In this document: positions 11,709 to 22,768 of the stretch, one piece after another
Position numbering within the stretch: position 1 is the first letter of the stretch
How the letters are laid out: each line of letters opens with the position of its first letter
Assembly (NCBI RefSeq): GCF_030052815.1
Contig: NC_079504.1
Coordinates: forward strand, 45,290,363 to 45,354,362
Length of the DNA: 64,000 bases
Direction of reading: 5' to 3'
Source: Hevea brasiliensis
Taxonomy: Eukaryota; Streptophyta; Magnoliopsida; Malpighiales; Euphorbiaceae
Translations under genes and position numbers: made by a program
The notes under the pieces: generated by a model
Databases searched by the model: none
Told to the model about the DNA's origin: nothing
The model's input: only the letters and a program-made list of their open reading frames with translations

Positions 11709-12407
11709 GAATGAGATGCTTTCTAGCCAAAATTCACATTTTGAAAATTTGGCATATAGTGGTGCTCCTCAACGTCTGCAACACCATCCTCAAGTGCCAC
11801 GTGTTCTTCCTCGGTCCGAGTATACCAAAATGTCATCTATGAATACGATGACAAAGCGGTCCAAAAATGGCTTGAACACCTGTTCATCGTGTCCATGAAG
11901 GTTTCTGGTGCATTAGTGAGTCCAAAAGACATCACCAAGAACTCATAATGACCATATCTTGTCCGAAGCCGTTTTGGACACGTCCTCATTCCCGATTCTC
12001 AAGCGATGGTAGCACGATCGCAGTCTATCTTGGAAAAGAATCTAGCCCCTTGAGCCGATCAAACAAATCATCGATCCGAGGAAGTAGATACTTGTTCTTC
12101 ACGATCACCTTGTTCGGTATGCGTAGTCGATACACAACCTCAATGACCCATCCTTCTTTCTCACAAATAAAGCAGAGCACCCGGTGAAGTGCTCGGACGT
12201 ATGAAACCCTTGTCCAAAAGCTCCTGTAGTTGCTCCTTCAACTCTTTCAATTCTGCTGGTGCCATCTGTAAGGTGGCATCGATATGGGGTTTGTACCGCA
12301 CAACATCGATGCAAAACTCTATTTCCCTTCCCGGTGGCAACCCCGGAAGCTCCTGCAGGAAGACATCCATAAATTCTCGACAACAGGAACATTTTCCATG
12401 CCGACAC
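11709..12407 (-). pseudogene. Element B reverse transcriptase core
   Basis: 12161-12370 encodes the start ([33 protein letters not shown]). 12105-12407, in another frame, holds [14 protein letters not shown]. The catalytic FIDDILVYS segment can be read on the - strand at about 11826-11855. The palm and fingers are spread over at least three frames with stops between them, so no functional polymerase is encoded. Confidence 0.8.
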
Positions 12408-12615
12408 CTTCTACGGATGTATCTCTCTCACCAATGCCAAATACCCTTGGCATCCACGCCTCAACATTTTTCTAGCACTAATTGCGACACCAAATTATAT
12501 GGAGCCACGCTCTGTCACCATCAAAGCTAAACTCTTCCACACGGTATGTGGAAGTATACCTTTGTTCTGCAGTCTAAAGTGGCATAGTGAGTTGCCAACC
12601 AATCCATCCCCAAGA

Positions 12616-13118
12616 TTACATCGAAATCCATTCTTGGTAGAGGAACCAAGTCTGTGGGAGGATCTTTCCATCCACTACTCTTGAGCTATCCGGAAAAACC
12701 ATATCTACATCTATGTTGTCACTAAGTGGGGTAGCTACCGACAAAGGGCATTCTAAGGTTGTAGGGTTTCTACCCAACCTCATGGCAAACACAGGGGAGA
12801 CAAATGAGTGCGTAGCACCCGGATCTATCAAAACACGAGCCTCATAAGAACAGACCAGAAGAATACCTGCCACAACTGCATTTGAAGCTTGAGCATCCTG
12901 GTGGGTCAGGGTGAAAACCCGAGCTTGACCCCTACCCTGAGTGGCAGAACCTTGATACTGACTTCTACCTCCTGATCTGCCTCCAAATCCACGTCCCCCT
13001 GGTCCTCAGCCACATTGAATCGATCGCTGCCATGTTGGAAGCGCCCGGATACAACTGTCGAGGAACATTCGCAACAGAACCCTGTGACCCCATCTGTGGC
13101 TCGCTGAACATGGGGCAT
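12616..13118 (-). pseudogene. Element B zinc-knuckle linker and aspartic protease
   Basis: 12616-12873 encodes the retroviral-type protease with its active site in LIDPGATHSFVS (DPGA in place of DSGA/DTGA, as is usual in plant gypsy elements). 12906-13118 covers the gag-protease linker, but a frameshift has scrambled it and a clean CCHC knuckle is not readable. Confidence 0.7.
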
Positions 13119-13194
13119 ATCTGCTCAATTCCAGAAATTCTGTAGCATATTCATCTACAGACCTGCCATTCTGTCTTAAGGCCTCAAAGGCCCA

Positions 13195-13751
13195 CTACTT
13201 CTGATCTCTGAAGCTTTCTGGCACAAACCGATTGATAAAAAGTTCCACAAACTGAGCCCATTTCAAACCCTCCATCCGGGGTAACACGTAGTCATTCATC
13301 CATTGTCTAGGCATGGGCCCCATGACATGCTGCATACACTCTATCAATCTTCTATTAGTCAACTGTAATTCTGTTCTTGCCTGTCTGCAGGAATCCAGAA
13401 ACCGATATGCATCGTCTGACACATCATAGGTACCAGGCACCAACTTCTTAAAATTTATGATCTGTTTGTAAGGTTCCCCTCTTGGTGCGATGGACTGCTG
13501 CTGCTGTGGAGGGTGGACCATATACTGCGCCATCATGTCGATGGTTCTCTGCAGACCAGCTAGAGTAGCTGCCATGGGGTCCATGGGACCCTGTGCCATG
13601 AAAGACTGTTCTTGAACTGTGGGTAGCTGCTCTTCTACTTGAGCGACTCTAGGCCTCCTACCCGCCTCCTCGGGCGGCGCCTCATCTGTCTTGATACCTC
13701 GTCAGGCACATCTGGTTCTGGTGCAGTGGCAGCTCTCCTGCTTCTACGCAT
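13195..13751 (-). pseudogene. Element B gag
   Basis: A frame starting at an ATG at 13751 (MRRSRRAATAPEPDVPDEV) shifts near 13690. It continues from 13599 as MAQGPMDPMAATLAGLQ, then FKKLVPGTYDVSDDAYRFLD and MPRQWMNDYVLPRMEG, a retrotransposon gag domain. Gag forms the particle shell that packages element RNA in the cytoplasm. The frame ends in the stop at the 13195 edge, before the zinc knuckle. Confidence 0.75.
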
Positions 13752-13962
13752 TTTCCTGAAATTCAGCAGCATTAGCCCACAAAATTCAAAACTGCACATT
13801 GCACAGCTCTATAGACTCATATTTACACACAATATATGAAGCAGAAACTAGAAGCAAAGACGACAATGCAAGACGAATATGGACCCTATTTTTCCGCATG
13901 TGACTCCTATTAGACTTTTCCCAACACTTTAGACAACTTTTCCCTAGGAATCTGGAGCCTAA

Positions 13963-13974
13963 GCTCTGATACCA
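13963..13974 (-). other. Element B primer-binding site (initiator tRNA-Met)
   Basis: On the - strand TGGTATCAGAGC, complementary to the 3' end of plant initiator tRNA-Met. It sits 4 bp inside the 5' LTR boundary at 13979, which confirms the element's orientation. Confidence 0.9.
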
Positions 13975-13978
13975 CATT

Positions 13979-16568
13979 TGTCACGACCCAACCTATGGGC
14001 CGGACCGGCACTAGGACCTGGGCCAGCCTAAAGCCCCCGAGGCCCGTAGTAAGCCTAACTGTTCATTAACCCAACTCTAAGGCCTATTTGGGCCCAATAT
14101 CAAGAAAACAAATGGACAGAGTCCGGCCATAAAATGGACTTACCAACGGGGAGTTTTCGACTCACCCGACCTGTAAACACAATATATAGTCAATTGGGGA
14201 GCTCAGCTCACCCTCCACATACTCATCAACATAATAATAAATGGGAGCTCAGCTCCCTCATCCAATCCATCAAACATGCATAGCATATTAAGTTTACAGG
14301 TCCCAAAATAATAATTTAGTTTACAGACCCAAATCAAATAACATTTCTAACACATGCGGAAATTCTAAGATTTAACAAGTTTATACAAACAGTAATAATT
14401 GACCTGCGAGGGAGAAAAGCAGGTTAACCAAAATAAAATCCTCCTGTAGCCTGAAAAAAATATTGAACAGGAGTGAGCGTTCGACTCAGAGAGTAAAATA
14501 TCAATTTTAGCCATAATCTCTATAACTATCTAGAACTAATGCACCCTGTAGAGTGAAATGCAACATCAACAACATTTTCACATCATAACATCAAAAAGGT
14601 AATTTGGAGCACTCACACACGCTGTAGTATCAATCATAACATATGGGAGCTGATCCCTATCTGACTCTCTTAAATCAAACCTGGTGCCTGCGATTTACTC
14701 AAGCTCGTACTTCCACTTTATAACCAAATCGAGGGTCCCAATTACTCAAGCCGTGACTACCCTCGAAGGATCGGGTCCCAAAATTACTCAAGCCGGATCG
14801 CCTGGCCCTATCCATAGTCCACACCACATCACACGCACGCCAACGCACGCACACTGCTCCAAATTACCACAACAACATTCATGGCACATTAACAGTTATG
14901 AATGCAACATAATTCGTGCCTAGAGTTTAACTAAATAAATATATGCATATAAGTGATGCATGGGCATGCTGAACATATAATAATATCGAAATTATAATTA
15001 AAATTAATATTTTACTCACAGACTTGACGACAAATTACTGTGGCGGCTGGGCGGAGGAAGAAGGCTGTCCCATCTCACCTGACAATCATATTACATTTAT
15101 TTAATATAATCTGACTCAATACAAATAAAGAAAAGACCAATTACGTCCTAAGTCGTGCCGAAAATCCGGCAGAGTCTCCCCTATACCTAGGACCTACCCA
15201 ACCTGAAAAAAAAGGCTAAAAACGCACTTCTATATTCACAATCCATATATCAACAGTTCAATCATATCACACAGCCCCTCCTGGGCCCATCAAATCAATC
15301 ACCCATCACAATACGCAAAATTTCAATTTAATCCCTTATTATTGATCATTTTTGCAAAAACTGCTCAAACAAGCTCTAAAATTTATAAAACTTTGCCCCG
15401 CGGTCCTTAGCAATATTACTAAGCTATTGCAAAAAGAATCGTAATTTTCTAAGCTACCACGAATATTTTATGGATTTTTAATCCTATTTAAACACTAGAA
15501 AATTACGAAAAAGCAAGGTTCGGGTTTACCTTTGCCGATTCCGACTTCGGGAACGCGCTCGGGACGTCTGACAATGGGGGGCTAGCCAAAACCTCGGTCC
15601 AATTCGGGGACTTTTCCAGAACGGTAGTGCATGCGGCCGAAATTTGCGAACTTGGCCAATCGCCGAATTTCCGCGAATCGAGGATACCTACACGAAGCCC
15701 ATAACACGGGAGTCAGTACATAAATTTTTCAGAATTTTCTAAGCTCATTTCTTGCTCGAAAATACACCTGCGGTTAGTGGGACCCAGAAAAAGCGGTGTC
15801 GGAAAAATTCATAATTTATGTCGTTGCGAAGCTCTCGAATAATGGAGCTTGCTGGTGGCCTCGGTTTCCTCGTGGGATTCACGGTTTTCGAGAAATCTAG
15901 CCCAAAAGTCGAAATGGGCTAAAATCTTCCCGAGCAAAAATCGGACAATCCGCTCGATGGATTTCGGCGTTCTTGGTGTCTATGGAAAGCTCTCGCCGAG
16001 TAGATGATTTTGGACACAAGACCTGGTCCAATTGGTGGCCGGATCGGCCGGATTTGGCCGGGGAAGTCGAAGCGGCGCGCGCGCGCAGGGGGGGAGATCG
16101 CGCGTTTCCGGCTGCTCGCTGGCCGGGAGGCGGCCGTGAGGAGGACGCAGGGAGGCGGCCGGTGGCGGGGAGGGGAGTAGAGAGAAAAGAGAGAGAGAAG
16201 GGGAGAGGGACGCGCACGCGGGGAAAGAAAAAGGAAGCAGGAAAAAGTCGGCCCGATCCGGTCCGGTTCGATTTGGCCGGTTCGATTCGAAATACAAAAT
16301 TTTAAATTTTACTCTGCCTCGGGACCGAAAATGAGGTCCAAAAATTCCGAAAAAATTCCTTAAAACTCAGAAAAATACGTAGACTCCAAATATATTTTTA
16401 GTTTTGCCACGTGGTCTTTAAATTAATTTTTAAAAATCATCAAAGTTTATATTTTCGGAAAATCGAACCCGATTTTTAAAATCCGAAAAATCTCAAAAAA
16501 ATTCCTAAAATTTAAATAAAATTAAAATATCAAAAATACTCATAAATAATAAAATTTGGGGTGTTACA
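13979..16568 (-). repeat. Element B 5' LTR
   Basis: Second copy of the 6858-9471 LTR, differing by substitutions and small deletions, most of them in the 15610-15660 and 16020-16350 stretches. It carries the same GC-rich block (about 16060-16270). As the 5' LTR it would hold the promoter for the element's RNA on the - strand. Confidence 0.9.
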
Positions 16569-18207
16569 TGAGAGATGAAGAAGAAGAGAAGGGAGGGGCA
16601 GCCAAGGGTGATGGCACAAAGAGAATGAACAGCTTGTTATTTTTCTTTTACATAACAACATATTATATAGCTAGGTCACCACTTAAAACCCTTGCCACAT
16701 GTCACCTTTTGATTAACTCTGGGTTTAATTGACCCAATCACATTGTGCCAAGTGTCAAACCTATATTTAATCTTTACTTTGATCATCTTACATGATTAAA
16801 AGACATATGGCAAGCTTATGAGTAGTGCCATGTGTCACCATCTCATGGTGTCATATGTCACCCTGTGAAATGACCAAAATACCCCCTGTGTCTTAATTTT
16901 GAGTTCTCAACCCAAAATAATTATTTCTCTTCTTCTAATCAATTTATATCAAATATAAATTAATTAATTAATCTCTATTAATTAATTTCTCATTAATTAA
17001 ATTTATATTTAAACACTTTAAATATAAATTTAACTTATACTATACATCCAATAATCTAGATTTGGTTTCAAGTCATGTTAGGGACTTTGCAATCTAATTG
17101 CAAACCAAACATATTTAATTAATCAATTAAACTCTTTAATTAATTAATTAAATCATATATAATTTGGTGATTACTTGTGTATGTGTGTGACTTACTAGGC
17201 TCATCACTAATTAGCAATGAGACATGATATCAACTCTTAATATCATCATAACTCTTTCTTACCATAAATGATTTCTCTAAACCATTTTATGCAGCTTATA
17301 GACTATGGTTAACACCTAGCATAGCATGTCATAGCCACCCAATCAGTAATAAGGTTTACCTTATATGAACCTATAATCATATGTTACCATGCACTAGAAT
17401 CTCTCTGTTACAAAATCCCAATTCGAGCTAGAGTCATGGTTTATGTCAAACCCCATTTGCTATGAATATTATGTTCTCTTTTAATTCCAGTTCTTGATTA
17501 AAAAGATTTTCTCATCAGAAACTCTTTTTTGATTAAATCTATCTATCCTGGCTAGGAACTTGAAATATCAAGAACAATTAAATGAACATAGGATTTTATC
17601 CCTATTTACTTAGAGGAACAGATTCCATCTTGATCAACACCTACCTCCATATATAACTAGTAGGAGCGAACACATGCCCATATACCCATATACAGTACAA
17701 GTATGAAATCAGTATCAAACTCAAACCACCTATATACAAGATAACTATGCTATTTCAGGTCTAAAGATTATATGCACTGATATGATTTATGACAATACAT
17801 TGACAAGAGTAAACTCCATGTGCTTGTCATAAATGTCACTGGTTCGACCTAGTTATCATGTATAAGTGCCTATCATGTTTGTTATATGGCATGAGACTCA
17901 CCATTCCATCTTATTTATATCTCATATAAATAACTTGGGAACAAACATGAATACAATCTTACTGGATAAGTCATGTCCTTATTGTGAAGTATCCTCGATT
18001 GTGAACCTATTTATGATACTTTGTGTTAGAAATATTGTCACTCATATTCTTAACAACTTAAGAATAGAATTTCTAACAAAATATCAATGGACCTTTTCTA
18101 TTACACATAAATATATTATGTAAATGGAAAAGTGAAAATGCCTTTTTATTAATAAAACATGTACAAGATACATACTAAATGATATGCTCTAGGGCATACT
18201 ACTAACA
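16569..18207 (-). repeat. Element A 3' LTR, inner (right) part
   Basis: Continues the LTR interrupted by B and ends in ACTACTAACA. It is homologous to 39233-39614 plus 50736-52001. The - strand start of the LTR is TGTTAGTAGTATGCCC. Internal frames such as 17866-18123 recur in the other LTR (51660-51917) and are not genes. Confidence 0.9.
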
Positions 18208-18222
18208 ATCTCCCACTAGCAC
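18208..18222 (-). other. Element A polypurine tract
   Basis: On the - strand TGCTAGTGGGAGAT immediately precedes the LTR start TGTTAG. This is the usual polypurine-tract context of plant copia elements. Confidence 0.8.
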
Positions 18223-18494
18223 TAGAGCCATTCATTACAATACCTTAGACCCATCTTCTCAAGATGTTGGTCTAACTGAGCTTGTGACAAAGGCTTAGTG
18301 AATGGATCAGCTGGATTTTCAGCTGATGCTATTTTCTACTTGGCTACATTCTCCTTGCCCAACTATTTCTCTGATAATGTGGTAGCTCCTTTCTATGTGT
18401 TTGGATTTCTAGTGAGACCAGGGTTCCTTATATCCAAACATCTTCTTTTGCAGCATCTGATGCAGTAATATACTCGGCCTCTGTAATGGAACCA
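18208..18494 (-). pseudogene. Element A RNase H, 3' part (left of insertion C)
   Basis: On the - strand this begins GSITEAEYITASDAAKEDVW, the conserved core of copia RNase H. It continues with degraded sequence down to the polypurine tract. Joining it to 22952-23252 restores the motif TTVGSITEAEY across the C insertion with one AACCA copy removed, which shows C interrupted a reading frame. Confidence 0.8.
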
Positions 18495-18645
18495 TGTAAC
18501 ACCCTAGGCAAATCCCACATCGACAAAACACGGGAGAGATGCTGGGTTCATAAGTTGATGGTTCGTAACTCCTAGTGACGCTTTTTAAAACCGTGAGGGC
18601 TTCAGCCCAGAGCGGACAATATCACTAGTGGGCCGGGCCGTTACA
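18495..18645 (+). repeat. TRIM LTR, first copy
   Basis: 151 bp, TGTAACACCC...GGCCGTTACA. It has inverted TGTAA/TTACA termini. Confidence 0.85.
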
Positions 18646-18649
18646 TTTG

Positions 18650-18661
18650 TGGTATCAGAGC
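18650..18661 (+). other. TRIM primer-binding site (initiator tRNA-Met)
   Basis: TGGTATCAGAGC, 4 bp after the first LTR, on the + strand. This is opposite to the primer sites of A, B and E. Confidence 0.85.
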
Positions 18662-18735
18662 CGCTTCGCGTGCAACCTTGAACGATGGTGGGGCAAACCT
18701 CAGCGAGGACGCTGAGTCCCATAAGGGGGGTGGAT

Positions 18736-18886
18736 TGTAACACCCTAGGCAAATCCCACATCGACAAAACACGGGAGAGATGCTGGGTTCATAAGTTAAT
18801 GGTTCGTAACTCCTAGTGACGCGTTTTAAAACCGTGAGGGCTTCAGCCCAGAGCGGACAATATCACTAGTGGGCCGGGCCGTTACA
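18736..18886 (+). repeat. TRIM LTR, second copy
   Basis: 151 bp, near-identical to 18495-18645. It follows a polypurine tract and is again followed by TTTG, as the first LTR is. Confidence 0.85.
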
Positions 18887-19512
18887 TTTGATTCATTTGA
18901 TCATTTTATTGTCATTTTTAGACTTAGGTTCCTTCACAAGATATGTTCCTCTATGTCTTAGGGACTCCCAGGTACAATTTCATAAATTTTCAAGCTTGGT
19001 ATAGTGAGTTATGGTCAATGTATTAACCTGGACTCTCAATCCTATAAGGGCAAAAATCAACTTTAGGGCAGTATGTTTGACCCTCTTTTTAGGGTCTTTA
19101 CACTTAGAATTTAGCAAAGGTGTCTAAATCAATGTTGTAGCCCTAAGTATCATGTTTCTAAATCATATTGGCAAATCTCAAATGGAATTTCCTAGTGAGA
19201 GTTATGGCCAAATGAACACACAGGTATCAAATGGCATTCTGGGTTCAACTTAACATTTTCTAGATTTCAATTCCTAACTTTAGCTAATATTTTCCCTAGG
19301 ATGCAATGGTTTCTAGAGCTTGGTCAAAACATAAAAATTGTTGTGCTATGTCTTATAATACTTTTGGCACTAGTTTCACTCAATTTGCAGCTTTGGAGAC
19401 CAAGTTATTGCATTTTTGCCAAAACTGGTCAAGCACACCAAAGGAACAGTATTTTTGGACAATTTCTGGGTTGGCAGTTTTAGTGACTCAACTTGTACTA
19501 ACAATTTGGATT

Positions 19513-20047
19513 GGTTAAAGGCAAAACTGGGTTAATTAGTCTTCATGAAAAGTGTAGCCCTATGTCTAAACTTTCCATGGGTGAAATTTTAGGTTATTTG
19601 GACCAGTATAGAGAGAGTTATGACCAAATGAACACTGTTCATTTGGTAATTTTCTGGGTTGGCAGTTTCAGTGACCCAATTTGTGCTACCAATTTGAATT
19701 GGTTAAAGGAAAAACTGGGTTAAGTGGTCTTCATGAAAAGTGTAGCCCTATGTCTAAACTTTCCATGGATAAAATTTTAGGTCATTTGGACCAGTATAGA
19801 GAGAGTTATGACCAAATGAACACGTACTGTTCATTTAGTCATTTTCTGGGTTGGCAGTTTCAGTGACCCAACTTGTGCTAACAATTTAAATTTGTTAAAG
19901 GCAAAACTGGGTTAAGTGGTCTTCATGAAAAGTGTATCCCTATGTCTAAACTTTCCATGGGTAAAATTTTAGGTCATTTGGACCAGTATAGAGAGAGTTA
20001 TGACCAAATGAACACGTACTGTTCATTTGGTCATTTTCTGGGTTGGG
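19513..20047. repeat. Tandem repeat, about 190 bp x 2.8
   Basis: Units start with (G/T)GTTAAAGGCAAAACTGGG at about 19513, 19701 and 19893, and end near the phrase TTTCTGGGTTGG. A fourth, more diverged unit precedes 19513. Frames that repeat in each unit are by-products of the duplication. Confidence 0.85.
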
Positions 20048-20917
20048 TGCAGGGAAATCCGAATTTGGGCAGTATTTAGCTCATGTTTTGGACAGAATTT
20101 GGGCATGGTTTCTTCATAGAAAATGGGCTATTTTGGGTCTAGTTTCACCTCCAATTGGCCTCATACCAATTGGGGTCACACAATTTTATTTATGGCCTAA
20201 AATGTACACTGCCCTCAACAAACACAACCTGCAGAAAATTAACACTTCCAAAACTCAATCTCCTCCAACTTCCTTACTTCAATTTGTATGCAATACACTT
20301 CTATAAGCAACAATCTTATCCCAATTAGGTCAAATTTCAAGCATTTACACAAAATCCCCAAGTCATGTACACAAACCCTAATTTCTAAGTTTCAAACTCA
20401 ATCAATTCAATCCCTTTTCACTTCTCATACATATAATCATATCAATCATCATCTCTAAACTCATTTACATTATTTGAACACAATAAAGCCCAACATATTT
20501 CATGGCTGCCAAAATTTGGGGACATCATGGGTTCATGAATTTCTTGTTAATTTCTTGAAATTTCCACTTATCTCAAGTCACTTTCAAGTATTAAAGAAGA
20601 AGGAAGGGAGAAAAGCACTAACCTTTTTGGGTGTCTTGCCAAACTTCAATTTTTCTTCTTCAAATGGGTATCTAAAGCTTTCTTATGATGTGGACTAAAT
20701 TTTTAATGAAGGGGACTATGGGTTTTGGGAAGTGAAAGCTTGGGAAATCAAGCTTTAAGCTTGATAACAATGGTGGGGAGGGAGAGACCAAGGGAACGGC
20801 AAGGAGAAAGAGAGAAGAGGAAGAAGAATGGTTGGTGGGGTTTTGTCTTCTTGTGTCTATTTATATACATTTATGTGTACTTTATTTTTTTAAAATTTTA
20901 TAAATCTATTTCCTTTC

Positions 20918-20978
20918 TTTTCTTTTCTTTCCTTTTCTTTTCTTTCCTTTTCTTTTCTTTTCTTCTTCTTTCTCTTCT
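20918..20978. repeat. (CTTTT)n-type pyrimidine tract
   Basis: Imperfect CTTTT/CTTTC repeats on the + strand. Low-complexity DNA in the LTR-like part of C. Confidence 0.8.
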
Positions 20979-21296
20979 CATTTTTCAAATTCAAATTCAT
21001 AAAATTAATTTATGTTAATTATTCTATTTCCAAATTTTAATTTGACATTTAAATCAAAATTCACCTCTAGGGGTCATGGTGCTCATTGGATTATTTTTAT
21101 TTTTTATACCAATTAATAAATTCTCTAAATTTTATTTTATTTCTCAAAATTTTTCCTATTTTTTTTAATATTTATTTCATTAATTTATGCCTCCTCACTA
21201 TAGTTTAAGTGTAGTTCCAGACATCCTGATTGTCCGAATAGACATTAGTCGTCGGAACAGTAAAATGTACGGACTACCTACAGTGAGGGCATTACA

Positions 21297-22277
21297 ATTC
21301 TTCCCCTCTAAATAAAATTTCGTCCTCGAAATTTTTACAGTGTAATTAATCGAGGGACCGCTATCTCCTTGTCTTTTCACTTTTTTGTGTTATAATACTT
21401 TACTTTTTTTTTTTAGTCTGTCTTATTAATTCTAGTTCTACAATCTTATCCTTATCTCAATTTACTATTGGAAATACGTAGCTCTATACAATAGTCCCAA
21501 GTCGGTACTGTAATCTGCAGCTTACAGCACAAACATCAAGAGCATTGCATAATCACCACGGTATAATCCCAATAGACTAACTCTTTTTTTTTTTTTTTTT
21601 TCAACCAGTTCTGTACTCATCTTCTTTCATCTCATATACAGCCTCCTTCTCATTTCCATCTATTATCTTTAACACGATCCTTTTCGGTTGATAATCTACA
21701 ATCACCTGGTGACCTAAAGGGTTGGTGACAAGTATGTCATCTTCTGACCCATCTATCGGTATCCTCTTTCAACAGGAGGTACAATGCATATATAGGGATG
21801 AACATAGTTAGGGTCTATCAATACATACTTAAAGGTATTATAATTAGGAAATGTACCTCTGATAACATCTACCGGATTTGGCTCCTCTCGAGCCATAGCG
21901 TACACGCGGGATGCTACTTAGCCTCGGGGTGTTCTATAGTCTTAGAAACTCTCTGTGATGTACCAGCTATCTCTGGTCTCATCAGTCTTCTACCCCTCTA
22001 TACTGTCGGGGCAGACTTCTGAGTCTGTGGTGGAGCTGTGGGAGCACTCCTCAATGGGCAATCTCTAAAAAAAAAAATGCTCTATGGACCCACATCTGAA
22101 ACATCCACCCATTAGTAATCTACACTTTCCTCTATGGTTCTTCCTATAATGTGTACAAACTGGCATCGGGATTGATCTCCGTGCTATAGGACCCACAGAA
22201 TTGTCAATTGATACACTCATCTGACCTCCTCTCCTCGGGGCAAATCGGAACCTCTGCCTCTGTTCTCTGCTCTGAAT
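21297..22277 (-). pseudogene. Element C internal remnant: polypurine tract, protease-region debris, zinc knuckle
   Basis: 21297-21390 is the 3' end of a gypsy internal region. 21640-22020 resembles the E protease/gag junction (45930-46250) in word order, for example the stretch on the right of GACCTAAAGGGTTGGTGAC. A CCHC knuckle (CFRCGSIEH...CP) is readable on the - strand near 22065-22110. Everything from reverse transcriptase to integrase is deleted between the two parts. Confidence 0.55.
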
Positions 22278-22628
22278 CTAACCCTGAGACCCCCTGGGTC
22301 TCTTGCTCTCTGTAGCAGCTGCGCTGGACTGGCCAGGTCCAGACCCTCTCTTGCACTGCCTGTCTCTCCTAAACTGCTCATCATTTCTAACTCTCTCTAC
22401 TGGGGTCCTATATACTAGCTGGGGAGGTGGTGGCATAGCTCCAGTGATCTGACGGAGCAATTGAGTCATTTGCTCTAGGAAGGCCTGTTGTGTCCTTACT
22501 AAAGTACCCAACGATGGTTCTGCTATACTGCTACTGCGCCCCTGACTAAATGCAGGTGCAGGTGCGTGACTCTCTACTTCCTCCTCTATCTATCTTGGAG
22601 GTCCGTGCTCTGAAGGATCAGATGCCAT
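22278..22628 (-). pseudogene. Element C gag remnant
   Basis: The frame starts at an ATG at 22628 (MASDPSEHGPPR), meets a TAG, and continues as LGTLVRTQQAFLEQMTQLL and VERVRNDEQFRRDR...GSGPGQSSA. The last stretch matches the end of the E gag (VERVRINEQNRRERQQKRG, GPGQSSA). Most of the gag domain between these two parts is missing. Confidence 0.65.
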
Positions 22629-22752
22629 CGATCCTATAAAACAGATAAAGAACAAATCTATATTAGTGTTACCTCGACTCTATCTAAAGGCCCATGCATG
22701 TGATGCAACTATTTCTTTCTATCTATCTAGGTCTAGGACCACCTAAACCTTT

Positions 22753-22764
22753 GCTCTGATACCA
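22753..22764 (-). other. Element C primer-binding site (initiator tRNA-Met)
   Basis: On the - strand TGGTATCAGAGC, 4 bp from the LTR at 22769. The CAAA spacer is the complement of the TTTG spacer in the TRIM. Confidence 0.85.
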
Positions 22765-22768
22765 CAAA

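Larger units (their letters stand above)
6858..16568 (-). mobile_element. Element B: Ty3/gypsy chromovirus (Tekay/Del-like) in the A 3' LTR
   Basis: A 9.7-kb element from TGTCACGACC to GGTGTTACA, with target duplication TGAGA at 6853-6857 and 16569-16573. LTRs are 2614 bp (left) and 2590 bp (right), and the internal part is about 4.5 kb. On the - strand the order is 5' LTR, tRNA-Met primer site (13963-13974), gag, protease, reverse transcriptase, RNase H, integrase, a chromodomain-like C-terminus, polypurine tract and 3' LTR. Reverse transcriptase before integrase, plus the VKVLW...CTWESE segment at the pol end, places it among chromoviruses. Coding is broken into at least ten frames. The LTRs contain a GC-rich block that stands out from the AT-rich window. 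Confidence 0.9.
18495..18886 (+). mobile_element. TRIM: terminal-repeat retrotransposon in miniature
   Basis: A 392-bp element: a 151-bp LTR (18495-18645), TTTG-spaced tRNA-Met primer site TGGTATCAGAGC (18650-18661), a 74-bp non-coding core ending in a polypurine tract (AAGGGGGGTGGAT, 18723-18735), and a second 151-bp LTR (18736-18886). The LTRs differ at only a few positions. It codes for nothing and would need the proteins of another element. It is not separately flanked by its own target duplication; AACCA lies only on its left. Confidence 0.85.
18887..21296 (-). repeat. LTR-like stretch of a gypsy element inside C
   Basis: Ends CATTACA and is followed by ATTCTTCCCCTCTAAATAAA and TTTCGTCCTCGAAATTT, the same arrangement that follows the E 3' LTR at 42756. 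It also shares short phrases with the E LTR, such as GAGTTATGGCCAAATGA. So it is probably the 3' LTR of a related gypsy element, truncated on the left at the TRIM. It contains a 190-bp tandem repeat and a pyrimidine-rich tract. Confidence 0.6.

Noticed and set aside
17866..18123. 85-codon frame on the + strand, repeated at 51660-51917
   Set aside because: LTR sequence of A on the strand opposite to the element's genes, with no motif.
18650..18661. TGGTATCAGAGC-type words as pieces of tRNA genes
   Set aside because: Only the 12-base complement of the tRNA 3' end is present next to an LTR, which is a primer-binding site.
19511..19866. Similar small frames repeated every 190 bp
   Set aside because: Produced by the tandem repeat in C; no start context or family.
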